DNA of 64,000 bases from Erpobdella octoculata (GCA_963978895.1 OZ022239.1:36374830-36438829); one strand, 5' to 3'; positions 42,301 through 52,360 are shown, counted from the first letter of the stretch. Made by a program: numbers and translations. The notes: generated by a model from the sequence alone, not told the origin.

Positions 42301-44905
42301 TGCTGCAAATTTCTTTTTATTTGTATGCAGAAGTCCATGCTTCAAGGGGAAATCCACCAAGCTTTGTCAACTTTTTTAAAGTCCACGTGGTTAATACGCA
42401 CAGCTAAAGATTTATCAAAACTATAAGACATGTGTGTTTATCAACAAAAAAGGATTTATAGTACCATAAGACAAGTTTCATCAAAAAGCATACCTGGGAT
42501 GAGATGTGTATCTCAATGTGTTCTTGTTTCTTTTCAGCAGTCACAGATTCCTCCTTGGTGACGGATGAATACCTTCCCTGCTTCATTTCGTTCAACATGT
42601 GCTTGTAGTAAGGGTGAAGAATGTCATCGAAGTTCAAAAAGTTGAAAGCCGGATTGTCTTTTTGACGTGTTTTTATCAGGATCTCCATCTGTAGATTTTG
42701 CTTAGATATAAACAGAGCAGTTTTCTCTATCACCTGATGCTGCTTGATCGTCTTCGGCTGTGAAATATCAAGCAACGAGGAAGAATGTTAAGAAACAGAA
42801 TACGACAAAATGTTTCACTAGAATGCAATAATAATAAACACAAATTTTTACAATAACCATACAAATAATTTAATCAATTACTTCTGACTCAAAAGAAATA
42901 AGAAAAGAAAAAAGAAAAAAGATCCGTTGAATTTATATCGAAATTAGAGTCCTTGCCAAGATCGGGACATGCATATCTCCATCTCTTTGGGCTGAAACGA
43001 CAAGTAAGTAAGACCTCGTCAGATGACTTCTGTTCTTCCCTAGATGGCGCTTCAAATTGTTTCTACGCAAGAAGGCTTTTTAGAAATTTTTTTATTTATA
43101 TAACAAAATTACATTTCGACGTTTATTTATTTTCATGATAATTACGATGAACCTACCAGCTCCATTCCGGATGGATAAATTACATTTTCCGGCGGCACGA
43201 ACGGATCGGAATCGTCACTCAAATCGTCTGCTTCATCTGAAATGAAACATTAAAATTTATTATCAAAACAAATACAATAAACATTTTCCATATCAATAAC
43301 AACCTTGTTGATCCGATTGCCTATCTTCTGCACTTTCTTCTTGGTACATAAACGGTACAGCTCCATATCTGATTTCTGCTTCTTTCAGTCTTTTCATCTC
43401 TTCTTCTGTACATTTAATATCAAATCAAATTCTAAATTATTTGCTCTAATATAATTACTAAATCAAAAACACAAATAAAAATGATCACTAAATCAATCCA
43501 GTACAGTTATTAAATCAACAACAAATCAATCCCATATAATTATTAAATCAACAATTAATCAATCCCGTATAATTATTAAATCAACAACAAATCAATCCCG
43601 TATAATTATTAAATCAACAATTAATCAATCCTGTATGATTATTAAATCAACAACAAATCAATTAATACATAATTCTCAAAAAATAAATAATGAATAACTA
43701 TTGTACAATTGAACTAAAATCATGAACAAATATAAACCTTCATAAAGCAGTTTTTCTTCGATATCACAATACAAATCGTTGTATCTCTCTTTATCCAATT
43801 CCTCCTCTCTTTTCTTCTCCTCTTCAGTCAATCCGTCAAATTCCAAGTCATTCAGAAAAGTCTTCACGTCGTCAAGGTGCCCACGTCCGTCGTACCTGTA
43901 CGACGACATTTCAATGTTTTAAAATTGTTTATATTTAAAACAATTAAATTTTATTAAAATATTTGCTGAGTTGATGACTTTGTGTTAATCACACTGAGTC
44001 ACCGAGAAGTGAGCGAAAAATTTATGCTGTGCTAGATGTTAAAATTATTATTTTGATAATTTAGAACTTTTTACACACTTTTACTTAACTTGACTTCTCT
44101 GTCTGTCTGTCTATCTGTCTGCCGTCAAATTTTGCAATCGAGTTTAAACTAACTTCCCGATGAGCTAGAGACTTCAAAATTTAAACATACCTCCGAACTG
44201 ATTAACAATGCATCCTATCAAATTTTTGGATCGATTGGACAAAATTTAATTAAATAATAAGTTGTGACATTTTCGTCGAACTATTTATTGTCTATGCTAA
44301 TATGTTTGTTCTTTATGTATTAAAAATATAAAAGTGTGTTTTTAAAACTTTGCTTCACTTGTTATTAAAATGAGTTTACATAAAAAACTATTTCGTAGTT
44401 CTTTATTTCAATTCAGTTGTATCCTCAGCGTACCTTGTCACTCACATCTGCAATGTAAATAGCTACTAATTATCGCTTTTAAAAGTTTCTAAATTAAGGA
44501 CAAACGTTGTTCTTGTGCCTAATCTTGGTGATATCTATGTCTTCTTATGTCTTATCTTATGTTATGTGTCACAACATTTTTTGCTTTTCGGTTTTTTCTA
44601 AGCAGATAAATGGGGGTTGCCGTTATTGTGAAACTTGACTCAACTTTTTCGCTTATTCAGCATCACTTATTCCACTTATTATCTACTGTATATTAGTGAG
44701 TGTATATAGTTATATAGCAAAGAAAAACTACGCACCGGTCAATAAGCAACGTTTCGTCGCCCATCCACGGAATGAGATGTTTTCCACGGTCGATCTCCAA
44801 GGCTTTTTCATCGTCTCGAAATAATTTACAACTGTAGCCAAATATCAAAAGATCTTCAAATGTATCTTCCTTCAACGGATCTTTACTATAACACCGCCTT
44901 GACAT
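36318..44905 (-). CDS. SFSWAP: SFSWAP orthologue (suppressor-of-white-apricot splicing regulator), 14 exons
   Basis: Exons in transcript order: 44905-44736, 43895-43738, 43405-43304, 43236-43157, 42757-42494, 40714-40458, 39335-39149, 38930-38834, 38683-38606, 38246-38124, 38015-37382, 37145-37107, 36834-36745, 36369-36318. All introns are GT-AG, all phases agree and the total is 2331 nt (776 residues). SWAP proteins are nuclear RNA-binding splicing regulators. Residues about 14-150 are the DRY_EERY region ([29 protein letters not shown]). Two SURP modules lie at about 171-230 and 346-400 and contact SF1 in this family. A poly-Pro linker separates them. An RS domain occupies about 610-745. 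In flies the protein autoregulates by retaining its early introns. An in-frame upstream Met at 44938 would add 11 residues. Confidence 0.94.
36545..36645. repeat. About 20-bp tandem repeat with CCATATGG, in SFSWAP intron 13
   Basis: About four units of CACCATATGGCAACTCCCTA, slightly diverged. Each holds the palindrome CCATATGG. Confidence 0.8.
36745..36834 (-). CDS. SFSWAP: SFSWAP exon 13 (basic, His-rich)
   Basis: Encodes [20 protein letters not shown] and [11 protein letters not shown]. The acceptor (CATAAAG|G) has a poor pyrimidine tract and its position is ambiguous by 6 nt because AAAAGG repeats; both choices keep the frame. Donor CCC|GTTAGT. Confidence 0.72.
37107..37145 (-). CDS. SFSWAP: SFSWAP exon 12 (39-nt microexon, RS)
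   Basis: Only 39 nt, encoding [13 protein letters not shown] across its junctions. Acceptor CATACAG|ATCC, donor CCAG|GTTTGT. It is in frame with exons 11 and 13 and is divisible by three, so it could be skipped without a frameshift. Confidence 0.8.
37382..38015 (-). CDS. SFSWAP: SFSWAP exon 11 (xPPxYGP repeats and RS domain)
   Basis: Largest exon. It begins [14 protein letters not shown], then four 9-residue repeats around PEFGPKLKP (FGPKLKA, FGPKLKP, YGPVCKP, YGPHLP). From about [15 protein letters not shown] it is an RS domain with many SRSRSH units. Donor AAAGAG|GTTAGC; read-through would stop two codons later. Confidence 0.9.
38124..38246 (-). CDS. SFSWAP: SFSWAP exon 10
   Basis: Encodes [14 protein letters not shown], an acidic spacer, and [12 protein letters not shown]. 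Acceptor GAACAG|TTG, donor AATG|GTGATT. Sequence is not conserved, but frame and splice sites fit both neighbours. Confidence 0.78.
38606..38683 (-). CDS. SFSWAP: SFSWAP exon 9
   Basis: Encodes [17 protein letters not shown] and NVLHYDDS, corresponding to the ISFAIK-type block of vertebrate SFSWAP. Acceptor TTTCAG|GTA, donor TCTG|GTTAGT. Confidence 0.87.
38834..38930 (-). CDS. SFSWAP: SFSWAP exon 8
   Basis: Encodes [19 protein letters not shown] and a Lys/Glu stretch ending KELK. Acceptor TGTCAG|GAG, donor AAAA|GTTAGT. Confidence 0.85.
39149..39335 (-). CDS. SFSWAP: SFSWAP exon 7 (SURP2)
   Basis: Encodes [29 protein letters not shown] and [20 protein letters not shown], the second SURP module. 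Acceptor TTTCAG|GCC, donor GAACAG|GTATTT. Confidence 0.93.
39622..40034. repeat. 23-bp minisatellite, 18 copies, in SFSWAP intron 6
   Basis: The unit ACCAATCAAAATGTGTTTATTTT (23 bp) repeats 18 times, perfect except for one A-to-G in the last copy and edge effects. Long open frames across it are artefacts. Such purity implies recent expansion. Confidence 0.95.
40458..40714 (-). CDS. SFSWAP: SFSWAP exon 6 (proline-rich linker)
   Basis: Acceptor TTCAG|GATTTT, donor AAA|GTTAGT. It encodes [13 protein letters not shown], then a run of prolines ([15 protein letters not shown]) and ends VEPPK. The donor lacks the usual G at -1 but is the only one giving the correct phase to exon 7. Confidence 0.85.
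40864..42084 (+). mobile_element. Dead hAT element in SFSWAP intron 5
   Basis: The right end, read inward, is CAGAGGTTCCCAAACTTTTTTG; the left end CCACGTATCCCAAACTATG is a diverged match. GTGGGTCGC/AAGTGGGTCC subterminal words are shared. Flanks GAATAATA (40856-40863) and ACATAATA (42085-42092) agree at six of eight positions, consistent with an old 8-bp duplication. It lies antisense to the host gene. Confidence 0.7.
41180..41803 (+). pseudogene. hAT transposase C-terminal fragment (ZBED5-like)
   Basis: 41272-41583 encodes [20 protein letters not shown] and [10 protein letters not shown]. After a frameshift near 41565 similarity continues with [20 protein letters not shown] and NRLC...[16 protein letters not shown] to about 41803. 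[19 protein letters not shown] is the conserved hAT dimerisation region of the ZBED5/SCAND3-type group. At least two frameshifts and a stop make it dead. BED finger and catalytic Asp are missing. Confidence 0.7.
42494..42757 (-). CDS. SFSWAP: SFSWAP exon 5 (SURP1)
   Basis: 88 codons, phase 0 on both sides. [20 protein letters not shown], then [20 protein letters not shown] and KQGRYS form the complete first SURP module with its characteristic Phe-x-Phe and HPYY motifs. Confidence 0.93.
43157..43236 (-). CDS. SFSWAP: SFSWAP exon 4
   Basis: Encodes [20 protein letters not shown] and PSGMEL just before SURP1. Acceptor TTTCAG|ATGAAG, donor CTG|GTAGGT, phase 0 at its end. Confidence 0.88.
43304..43405 (-). 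CDS. SFSWAP: SFSWAP exon 3
   Basis: Short exon, acceptor TGTACAG|AAGAAGAG, donor CAAG|GTTGTT. It encodes [20 protein letters not shown], matching the family block that follows EERY. Confidence 0.88.
43738..43895 (-). CDS. SFSWAP: SFSWAP exon 2
   Basis: Acceptor TACAG|GTACGACGG completes Arg57 and gives YDGRGHL, continuing the exon 1 block. It ends LLYE with donor GAAG|GTTTAT. The acidic [19 protein letters not shown] segment is the EERY part of the domain. Confidence 0.9.
44736..44905 (-). CDS. SFSWAP: SFSWAP exon 1 (start and DRY_EERY first half)
   Basis: ATG at 44905 (MSRRCYSKD), ending LLIDR with donor CG|GTGCGT. It holds [14 protein letters not shown] and HLIPWMGDE, the most conserved N-terminal blocks of the family. 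The alternative start at 44938 is in frame. Confidence 0.9.
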
Positions 44906-46002
44906 TTTCTCGAACGAAACCCTCCAACCAATTAGCAATCTCTAAAATTAAAAACAAAAAGCAAAACCTGCTCACGACCAGAGAACATACTTTTATTAAC
45001 ATAGACTAAAATAACAATACTTAAAAACACAATTATAAATAATAACTATATACAATTGTTTTATATTTATGTATAAATTTTAAAAATGCAAAATATTTTT
45101 ATAAGTCCGTTATAATCAAATATCTATGGTTATAATTTTGAAATCAAAGAAAATAAAAAAACAAAAAATGAAATAAATGTGTAGTAAAATACGTCAATTG
45201 ATAAACCAAAAATGTTTTTGTTTAACTTGGCAGCAGCTTCCATTTGTTGCTTGACTAACAAGCTACTGAGTGAACATGCAGTTAGGTAGCACCATATATA
45301 TGGGTAGCACCACTCACCTCACTTTTCCTGATATCAATTAAACGAATATCTTTAATGCATTAATATTTCATAAGGGAAACGTATAATCACTTAGTTTAAA
45401 TATTCAATTACAAAACGTTCGTTGTGGGTAAAAATGGGAATTGAACCCTATAATATTTAAAATAGTTCGGTGAGGGTTCAGTGAGTTGGGGCTATGAACA
45501 GTGGTATGGGGATATTGACGAACGAGGGCACCAAAAAAGCCTGAGCACGAGCGCCGAAGGTGCGAAGCCCCTCACGATAAAGAGCTTCGCCAAAGCATTT
45601 TGTAGCATCTGGCACAAACTGGCATCCAATTTTGGATATCCTATTATGTGATTTTAGGTTTTCTAACAGCAGGGTTGTTAAAAATAGCCAGAAATTGTAT
45701 TGGTAATACCAATCCCAATAGGCAATTGAAAAAGTATTGACCATACCAATATCAATACTCAACTAAAAAGGTATTGCTGCTAATAGCAAAAAACAAACAC
45801 TAATACTTAAAAAAAACATTTTTTCTCAAGTATTTCATTATAAGCACAAAAATTTTAAATCATACAATGCACAATAAAAAACAAAGAAAATTAAAGAAAA
45901 GCAATATAGCAAAATAACTTCAAGAAAATTGTTACCACCGATCACTAAAAGTTGTTGATTGAGATATCAACAGTTTACAAAACAAACTGATTGAGAGCAC
46001 AC
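44906..46002. other. Upstream region of SFSWAP, no gene recognised
   Basis: Presumed promoter and 5' UTR of the minus-strand SFSWAP gene near 44940 and beyond, without identifiable elements. The 95-codon frame at 45478-45762 has no recognisable motif. Confidence 0.4.
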
Positions 46003-46027
46003 CACTGATCTCTATATATAACTGGAT
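46003..46027 (+). repeat. Stray P-element terminal sequence
   Basis: CACTGATCTCTATATATAAC... matches the first 26 bases of the P-element inverted end with one base missing. It lies 29 bp outside the left end of the intact element. It may be the end of an older related element into which the present one inserted. Confidence 0.65.
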
Positions 46028-46087
46028 CACTTTCAGCCCTTCCTGGGTATAGACCCACTGATCTCTATAATATAACTGGATTGCGCA

Positions 46088-48386
46088 ATGAAAAGAAAAA
46101 TGAATTATATTGTTGATCGAGCTCTGATTATGAGAAAAAAATTGAAATCAAGTCAAACAATGGTGCGACGTCTGAAAAACAAAGTTCGGTCTTTGTCAGA
46201 AGTTGTAACTGATATGAAGGGAAAAAATATGATATCAAGTGGATGCGAAGCTGTTCTTCGAAGTACATTTTCTGGTGTATCACTTGAGATAATGACAAGA
46301 ATGCTCAAACAGAATTCGACCAAACCTTCTCATTGCGATTACCCAGATGAATTGAAATCGTTTGCTCTGACTCTGTTTTTTTATTCATCCAAGGCTTACA
46401 ACTATGTGCGTCAAACATTTAATCTTGCCCTGCCACATCCTTCTACTCTCCGTCAGTGGTATCGTGGGGTCAATGGGATGCCAGGTTTCACAGAAGAAGC
46501 CTTTGCTGCATTATCTGTTCGTGTTCGTGAGGCAAGGCAAGTAGATAAAAAGATCATTTGCAGTTTGATGTTTGATGAAATGTCAATTAGGAAACAGGTG
46601 GAGTGGGATGGAAAGAAATTCTTAGGATATGTGGATGTCGGCTTAGAGATTGACGATGACTCTGCACCAATTGCAACTGAGTGCCTCGTTCTGATGGTGG
46701 TCTGCTTAAATGGGAATTGGAAGATCCCGTGTGGGTACTTTTTAATTGATGGACTGACAGGGGCTGAACGAGCTAATATTATAAATCAATGTTTATTAAA
46801 GTTGCATGATGTAAGAGTTTATGTGTCTTCTATTACCTGTGATGGGCCATCTTGCAACTTTGCGATGATGGAGACATTGGGCACTCAACTTGAGCCACCC
46901 AATATGAAATCATGGTTTCCACATCCTGCCGATTCAAGTATTCGTGTTAATGTTATTCTTGATGCATGTCATATGCTAAAGTTAATGCGAAACTGTCTGG
47001 CTTCGTATGGTGTTCTTAAAGATGATCAAAATAACACTATTAAATGGAATTACATTGAGCACCTCCATAACTTACAGAATAGTGAAGGCTTGCAGTTGGG
47101 GAATAAATTGAAGGATGCCCACATTCACTGGTACAAACAGAAAATGAAAATCAATTTAGCTGCCCAAACATTTAGTGCAAGTGTTGCAGATGCGATTGAA
47201 TTTTGTAGAACTAACTTGGAATTAGATCAATTTGCAGGTTCTCAAGCTACAGTTCGCTTCTTGCGTTTAATTGATCACTTATTTGATATTCTCAATTCCC
47301 GAAACCCATTAGCTAAAGGTTATAAAGCTCCCTTGCGACCAAATAACGAACACAGTTGGAGATCATTTCTTATTGAAACAAAATGCTATTTATCTAAACT
47401 AACATCTGAAAAAGGGCAATTGATGTTCACAACTAAGCGAAAGACTCCTTTTATTGGTTTGCTTTGTACTATAGATTCTACGCTGGCATTGTATGACACT
47501 CTAGTGGGGTGCACAGATGCCCCCATGCAATATCTTTTAACCTACAAACTTTGCCAAGATCACCTTGAATTATTTTTTGGTGCTGTGCGATCCTGCGGTG
47601 GATGTAATAATAATCCCACAGTTCGCCAATTTGAAGCCGCATATAAAAAATTATTAATGCGACATCATGTAAAAGGTGGGTTAGGTAATTGTATAGTCCA
47701 GGATGCAACCAAATTGCTGTATGTAACTTTGGATAGCATAGAAATTGATAATGTCCAGACGGATACACTAGACATGTCAGTTATAAGAATGTATGATTTA
47801 CAACAAAGAGAACCACTTGTAGCTGATCATGATTATGTTGACATTCCGAATCCTGCAATACTGTCCCAATACAAACAAGCAGTTATTTCATACATTGCAG
47901 GCTATGTCATTAGACAAGTTAAAAAAAATCAGCTGTGCAGACTGCCAGTCAGCATTAATGGCAGAGTCGATAACGCTGGGTTAAAAAAAAAACAGCAGCA
48001 TTGGAACTCAGTTCATAACACTTAAAGACCATGGGGGCTTGATTTATCCCTCTGAAAGTGTAATCGTCATATGTGAGGAAACGGAAAAATGTTTCCAGCG
48101 TCTGCACGCAACTGTAGGTGACAAGCTACCACAGTCACGTAATTTTTTAAAAACTGTTTGTTCACTGGTTCTCAGTGAAGTTGGCATGATCACTTTTAAA
48201 TCCTTAGACTTTCACATGTATGATAGCACACCAGATAACAATCACATTTTTAATTTAATTAAATGTGCTGCTCGTAGCTATGCGACTATTAGATTACATC
48301 ATTTAGCAAAACAGAAAACTGTAGTTGTTTCAGGTATCAACATTCGTAAAGATTTAACTAAACTGATTTTGTTTAAAGGTCAATAA
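46088..48386 (+). pseudogene. P-element/THAP9-like transposase, frameshifted and without THAP domain
   Basis: The first 645 codons (46088-48025) start with a coiled coil (residues about 10-45), then a helix-turn-helix (SHCDYPDELKSFALTLFF, PHPSTLRQWYRGVNG) and the RNase-H-like core: MFDEMSI (Asp163), ITCDGPSCNFAMM (Asp252), a GTP-binding-type insertion with LDACHMLKLMRN, and DHLELFFGAVRSCGGCNNNP near residue 490 carrying the catalytic Glu. At a run of ten A (47983-47992) the frame breaks; similarity resumes in another frame as TQFITLKDHGGLIYPSESV to 48386. The N-terminal THAP zinc finger is absent: the ATG is only 32 bp inside the element. The single indel in a homopolymer could be a sequencing error. 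Confidence 0.85.
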
Positions 48387-49307
48387 TTAGACAATGACAA
48401 TTTATATCTTTCAACTTGTTTTCAATAAGTCATGTTGTGTTTATCTTTGCTCATTTCTGTCTTCGGTATTATATCAGTTTATTTAATATATTTTTTAATA
48501 AGTAATAACAAGTTTTTTTTCTCAACCAGATGGGTGCATATGACTTACATTACATGTAACAAATAATGTCTATTTCACCTGTTAATTTTTAGTTTGGCAT
48601 TAAATTATTTAATTCAAATATCATTTCCTTCTCATTTGTAATCTTAAAGCCTAAAAACTGAATCAAATGAAAAACCTTTACAAATGATAAAAATTAAATG
48701 AAATTTTAATATGCTATAGTCTACAATACAATGTAACTTATTCAGCCTAAACTAAGTATATTATTCGTTGACCCATTATTATAGACTAGACTTAGACTTT
48801 AGACTATATATATAGTATACACCTAGGTGACACAAAAAATACCGTTAACTTTGAAAAAATTCTCAAGGAAAATGTCTTTATTTAATTTCTTTATTAACAC
48901 AACATAACTTACTACTACATTTAACAAACATTTTGATGTTAAAAGTTACTATACTAAATAGACTCAAAACTTTTCGAGTCATACAGTTTCTTGTACAAAC
49001 TATTCTGTACTTGCTAAACTAGCTAGCTAAACCATAGCGGAGCGATTTTCTTGCGGTGATCTGCAGCGCGTTTCATGTGTGACTGCCAAATCTTTTGCAT
49101 GTGTTACCGAATAACTATCATAATGACCGTAGTAAAAAAATGTTAAAAATACCGAATAACAAATTTTATTTTCAAGTAAAATAGTTTAATTTAATTAAAA
49201 CCCCCTAATTGTTCGTATATCATGCGACGACCGACGTAAACACGACGGCTGGATTGGTAACATGGCGGCAAACTGGCGACAACATTTCTATTGAAATAAT
49301 GGGCTAA
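48387..49307. other. Noncoding right part of the P element
   Basis: No recognisable coding sequence on either strand. I looked for the missing THAP finger (C-x2-4-C...C-x2-H) here and did not find it. Confidence 0.5.
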
Positions 49308-49347
49308 GCGCAATCCAGTTATATTATAGAGATCAGTGGTATAGACC

Positions 49348-49914
49348 ACGGTAGCCATTTTGACACCCCTTGTGCTATTTACGGAAAATCTTTAAAAGTG
49401 CAAAATTGCCGACTTGCACAGCTAATAATTGCACAAATCCACAATATAAGGGAGCACAACAATGTACTCAATTATTGTAATTTTGTAAAAAGTTTTATTC
49501 GACACCCGACCTATAATAAAAAAAACCCTCTAACCAACGGCTAGCGATCTAACAAGCCTAACAGTAATTATCAGTCTAAATAATTTAATGTGAGCTTCAA
49601 CCTATTATAACATTTTATTAATTGAATGGTTTAAAGATTCGTTTTGCTTAAATTTTAAGTTTGCAATGATGAAATAGGGTGCTAAAATGGCAGCGAGAGG
49701 CTAGAAAAATTATAATTCATTTAATAAACTAAGCGTTAATAAACCTTATTCGTTGAAAACATCCAATGTTTTATATGAGCGGTGTGGTAAGTCTTACCAT
49801 GGACTTCTTAATATAAGAAGTCCATGGTCTTACACATACTCAACGGCCAGCTGAGGAGGCGGCTGAGCGATACCATAGCCTATGAAGATCATCCGAGGCT
49901 GGTTTAAATTGTCA
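49348..49914. other. Spacer with a palindrome
   Basis: No gene. 49798-49827 contains CCATGGACTTCTTA/TAAGAAGTCCATGG around ATA, a nearly perfect palindrome shared with 20598-20622. Confidence 0.5.
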
Positions 49915-50560
49915 GCTGCATGGGAGGTCGATTTGCCGGTCCTTGTCCAGCTTATTGCACTTCATTAGTTGGCGGGCTGGAAAAAAAAGCCAAAGTACAA
50001 TATTATAATGTAGGAGTGGAATGGCATGTGAGAGTATTTTCCACAAAACTTATTTTATGGAAAGCTCAGCTCTCTCAAAAAAACTTCTGTCATTTTCCAG
50101 AATGCCAATCACTCGTAGATGTGGACACGCCATTCAATGGTGAAGACTTTATTAATGCTATTGAAAAACTACAAGAAAAACTTGATCTCAGATTTTAAGA
50201 CTCCCAGAGCCACTTTTAAAATTTTTACTGACCCCTTCTCTTTCGATGTCCAAGATGCCCCTCCTGCGTTGCAGATGAAACTCATCGACCTGTAGTGCAA
50301 CTTTCATTTGAAAGCTCAGATTAGGGAAATAAATGGAAGAACAGAAAAACTTTCACAATTTTTGAGAGAGTTGCCCCCCATTTTCTTTGAGCTTTCCAGA
50401 ATGTTCAACCGGGCCATGTGCCTTTTTGAAAGATGTGCAAAAAGCTGTTCTCTACCATGAACTTCAATAAGTCCAAATATAGATCTAAACTTACCAACGA
50501 GCATATTTAATAACTATTGGCTTACATGAGTCAGGGAGCCCAATCCCCCTTAAATGATGT
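49915..50560 (+). pseudogene. hAT transposase C-terminal fragment (GTF2IRD2-like group)
   Basis: Scattered over several frames: DFINAIEKLQEKLDLRF (to the stop near 50198), then ALQMKLIDL near 50270, ELPPIFFELSRMFNRAM near 50365-50415, and LPTSIFNNYW at about 50490-50520. The order matches the LQxELIDLQ...FGSTYVCEQ...LTDEHL region of hAT transposases of the GTF2IRD2/SPIN type. Multiple stops and frameshifts make it dead. Confidence 0.5.
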
Positions 50561-50569
50561 CTCTAAGTT

Positions 50570-51560
50570 TTTAAAGTAATGGTCTGAAAGGTGCCCATAT
50601 ATTAACCATGGGCCCACTTAAAAGTCAGGAGCTTACATAAAAACAAAGGTGAGCTACTTAACAATCAGGAAAACAGTCAAGAGAGGATCAGTAAAAAGTC
50701 AGGGAAAAGCCAGTTAAAAGTCAAGGAGGACCCACTTGAGTGCCGGAGCCCACTTAAGGGCGGGGAGACCTACTTAAGGACGGGAGGCCACTTAAGTGCA
50801 GAGGCTCACGTAAGTGCAGGTCGCAGGGGCCAACTTTAGTGACGAGTGCCCCCTGAAGTGCGTGGCACCCACTTCAGTGCCGGGGGCCCCTTAGGTGCTT
50901 GAGGTCCACTTAGTGCCGAGTGCCTCCTTAAGTGCGTGGGACCCACTGAGAAAGCCAGGAAAAGTCACTCAAAAACCAGGAAGGGCTCACTTAGGTGCCG
51001 GGGGCCCACTTAAGTGCGTGGGGCTCACTTCATTGCCGAGAGCCTCCTTAAGTGCGTTTGATCCACTTTAGAGCCAAGTGCCCCTTTAAATGAGTAAGAC
51101 CCACTTCAATGCCGGGGACCCCTTAGGTTCGTGGGGCCCATTTTAGTGCCGAGTGCCTCCTTAAGTGCTTGGGCCCACTGAAAAGTCCAGAAAAAGCCAC
51201 TTAAAAATCAGGGATGGCCCGCTTAATTTTTTTTTTTTTTTTTTTTTTATAATAGTTTATAGTCCTTTACACCAAGTGTTTTAAGACTGAAACGGCTGTG
51301 TCAGAAGCACCTAAGTACTTCCAGTCGTGGATCATAATTTGATCCTTTTAAATTTTCCCTCCTCCTTTCTCCAGGCTTGGGACTGGCTTGCAAAAGCAAG
51401 GCGGAGTTATGGCCCGCTTAAGTGTCGGGGGCCCACTTAAGCGTGGGGGAACTACTTAAGGGCAGGGGCCCACTAAAGAGTGTAGGGCCCATTTTAGTGA
51501 CGGGCCCACTTAACTGCGTGGGGCCCACTTTAGTGCCGGGAGCCTACTGAAAAGTCAGGA
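50570..51560. repeat. Degenerate about 25-bp minisatellite with CACTTAAGTGC core
   Basis: The words GCCCACTTAAGTGCGTGGGG, CCTCCTTAAGTGC and CACTTTAGTGCCGGG recur roughly every 25 bp, strongly diverged, and fade leftward into CACTTAAAAGTCAGGA. The core CACTTAAGTG is palindromic. GC content is much higher than the surroundings. It is split by a SINE at 51227-51408. CAGGGAGCCCAATCCCCC at 50531 and CCCCTAATTGACGTCCCTG at 51571-51589 could be the ends of a hAT-like element enclosing the array. Confidence 0.7.
51227..51408 (-). mobile_element. SINE-like retroposon with 13-bp target duplication
   Basis: Minus-strand copy from AACTCCGCCTTGC (51408 leftward) to the A-tail (T-run at 51227-51248). Flanked by ATGGCCCGCTTAA at 51214-51226 and 51409-51421, a perfect 13-bp target duplication as produced by LINE machinery. 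This copy defines the family best: about 160 bp body plus A-tail. Confidence 0.85.
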
Positions 51561-51564
51561 GGCA

Positions 51565-51858
51565 TCACCCCTTGCCCCTAATTGACGTCCCTGTTAAATC
51601 AGCTGGCAGAACAACAAAATATGAAGCAGTAACATTGCGGATATATCTGAAACGGTCTGAAAGAGAATTTAACAGAAACGTAGGACATGTTTCGTTGAAA
51701 CGAACAATTGGTTGTTCCAAAATTTCATTATGGAGCTCATTCATACTATGGCACTTTTTTAAATGTTCCTCCAGGCCCAAAACTGCAAGAAGCAAGTACG
51801 AAAGTGACATGTTATCATTTTCCAACAATTTTTTGTGATGAGCGAAAGGTTCCAGCAA
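51565..51858 (-). pseudogene. hAT transposase fragment
   Basis: About 95 codons in one minus-strand frame: LEPFAHHKKLLENDNMSLSY, LLLAVLGLEEHLKK, ILEQPIVRFNE. The pattern of hydrophobic and charged residues and the LxxRF spacing resemble the central region of BED-finger hAT transposases. No catalytic motif is covered. Confidence 0.45.
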
Positions 51859-52360
51859 AAATTTAATTTTTTCAATTTTTTTTTATTTGATATTCTAGTG
51901 TCCTTGTTTTAGAACATATTTAAATCATAATATTAAAAATTTGAGCAGCAAGTCGTAGATAAAAAATATTTAAAAAATTTATTTGCGTTTTCTTTATTTC
52001 AGTTTCAGTTGTCGTTTTTAAAATTGTGTTAATTTCGTTTTAGTTTCGTTGTCGTTTAATGGAATTATTTCGTTCTATTATCGTTTCGTTAGCGACTTAT
52101 TTTCGTTAACGATGGCTCTCGTTTTCGTTTCCATTAACGGCAACTGTACTAGCTTCAAGTGATCATTGACCAATCTTTCAACAACAAAAAATCGTGTCTG
52201 TATGACATAAAAATTTCCGATGTCAGTGTGTTTTTCGTGACAAACACTTCAGATTCTGGTGCCGAACGACTTGTATCAGCGAAAACTGGTCAGTGCCTAC
52301 TAAGCTTTAGGCTGCTAGTCGACTTCTCGATAAAAGCATATAAACATTTATAGGCTGTCC
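51859..52360. other. Spacer with CGTTTTAGTTTCGTT subterminal-type repeats
   Basis: 52005-52145 has repeated TTTCGTT, CGTTTTA and TTCGTTAACGA words, typical of the subterminal part of decayed hAT elements. No gene seen. Confidence 0.4.

Larger units (their letters stand above)
46056..49338 (+). mobile_element. P-type DNA transposon, 3.28 kb, perfect 31-bp inverted ends
   Basis: Left end CACTGATCTCTATAATATAA... (46056-46086) and the complement at 49308-49338 are identical over 31 bp, the same length as in the Drosophila P element. GTATAGACC is present on both sides (46047-46055 and 49339-49347), giving an 8-9 bp target duplication; P elements make 8 bp. Inside is a transposase ORF with one frameshift, then about 0.9 kb without a gene. 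Perfect ends and duplication indicate a fairly recent insertion, 1.1 kb upstream of SFSWAP. Confidence 0.9.

Noticed and set aside
45478..45762. 95-codon minus-strand frame
   Set aside because: No recognisable domain and poor start context; left as unassigned.
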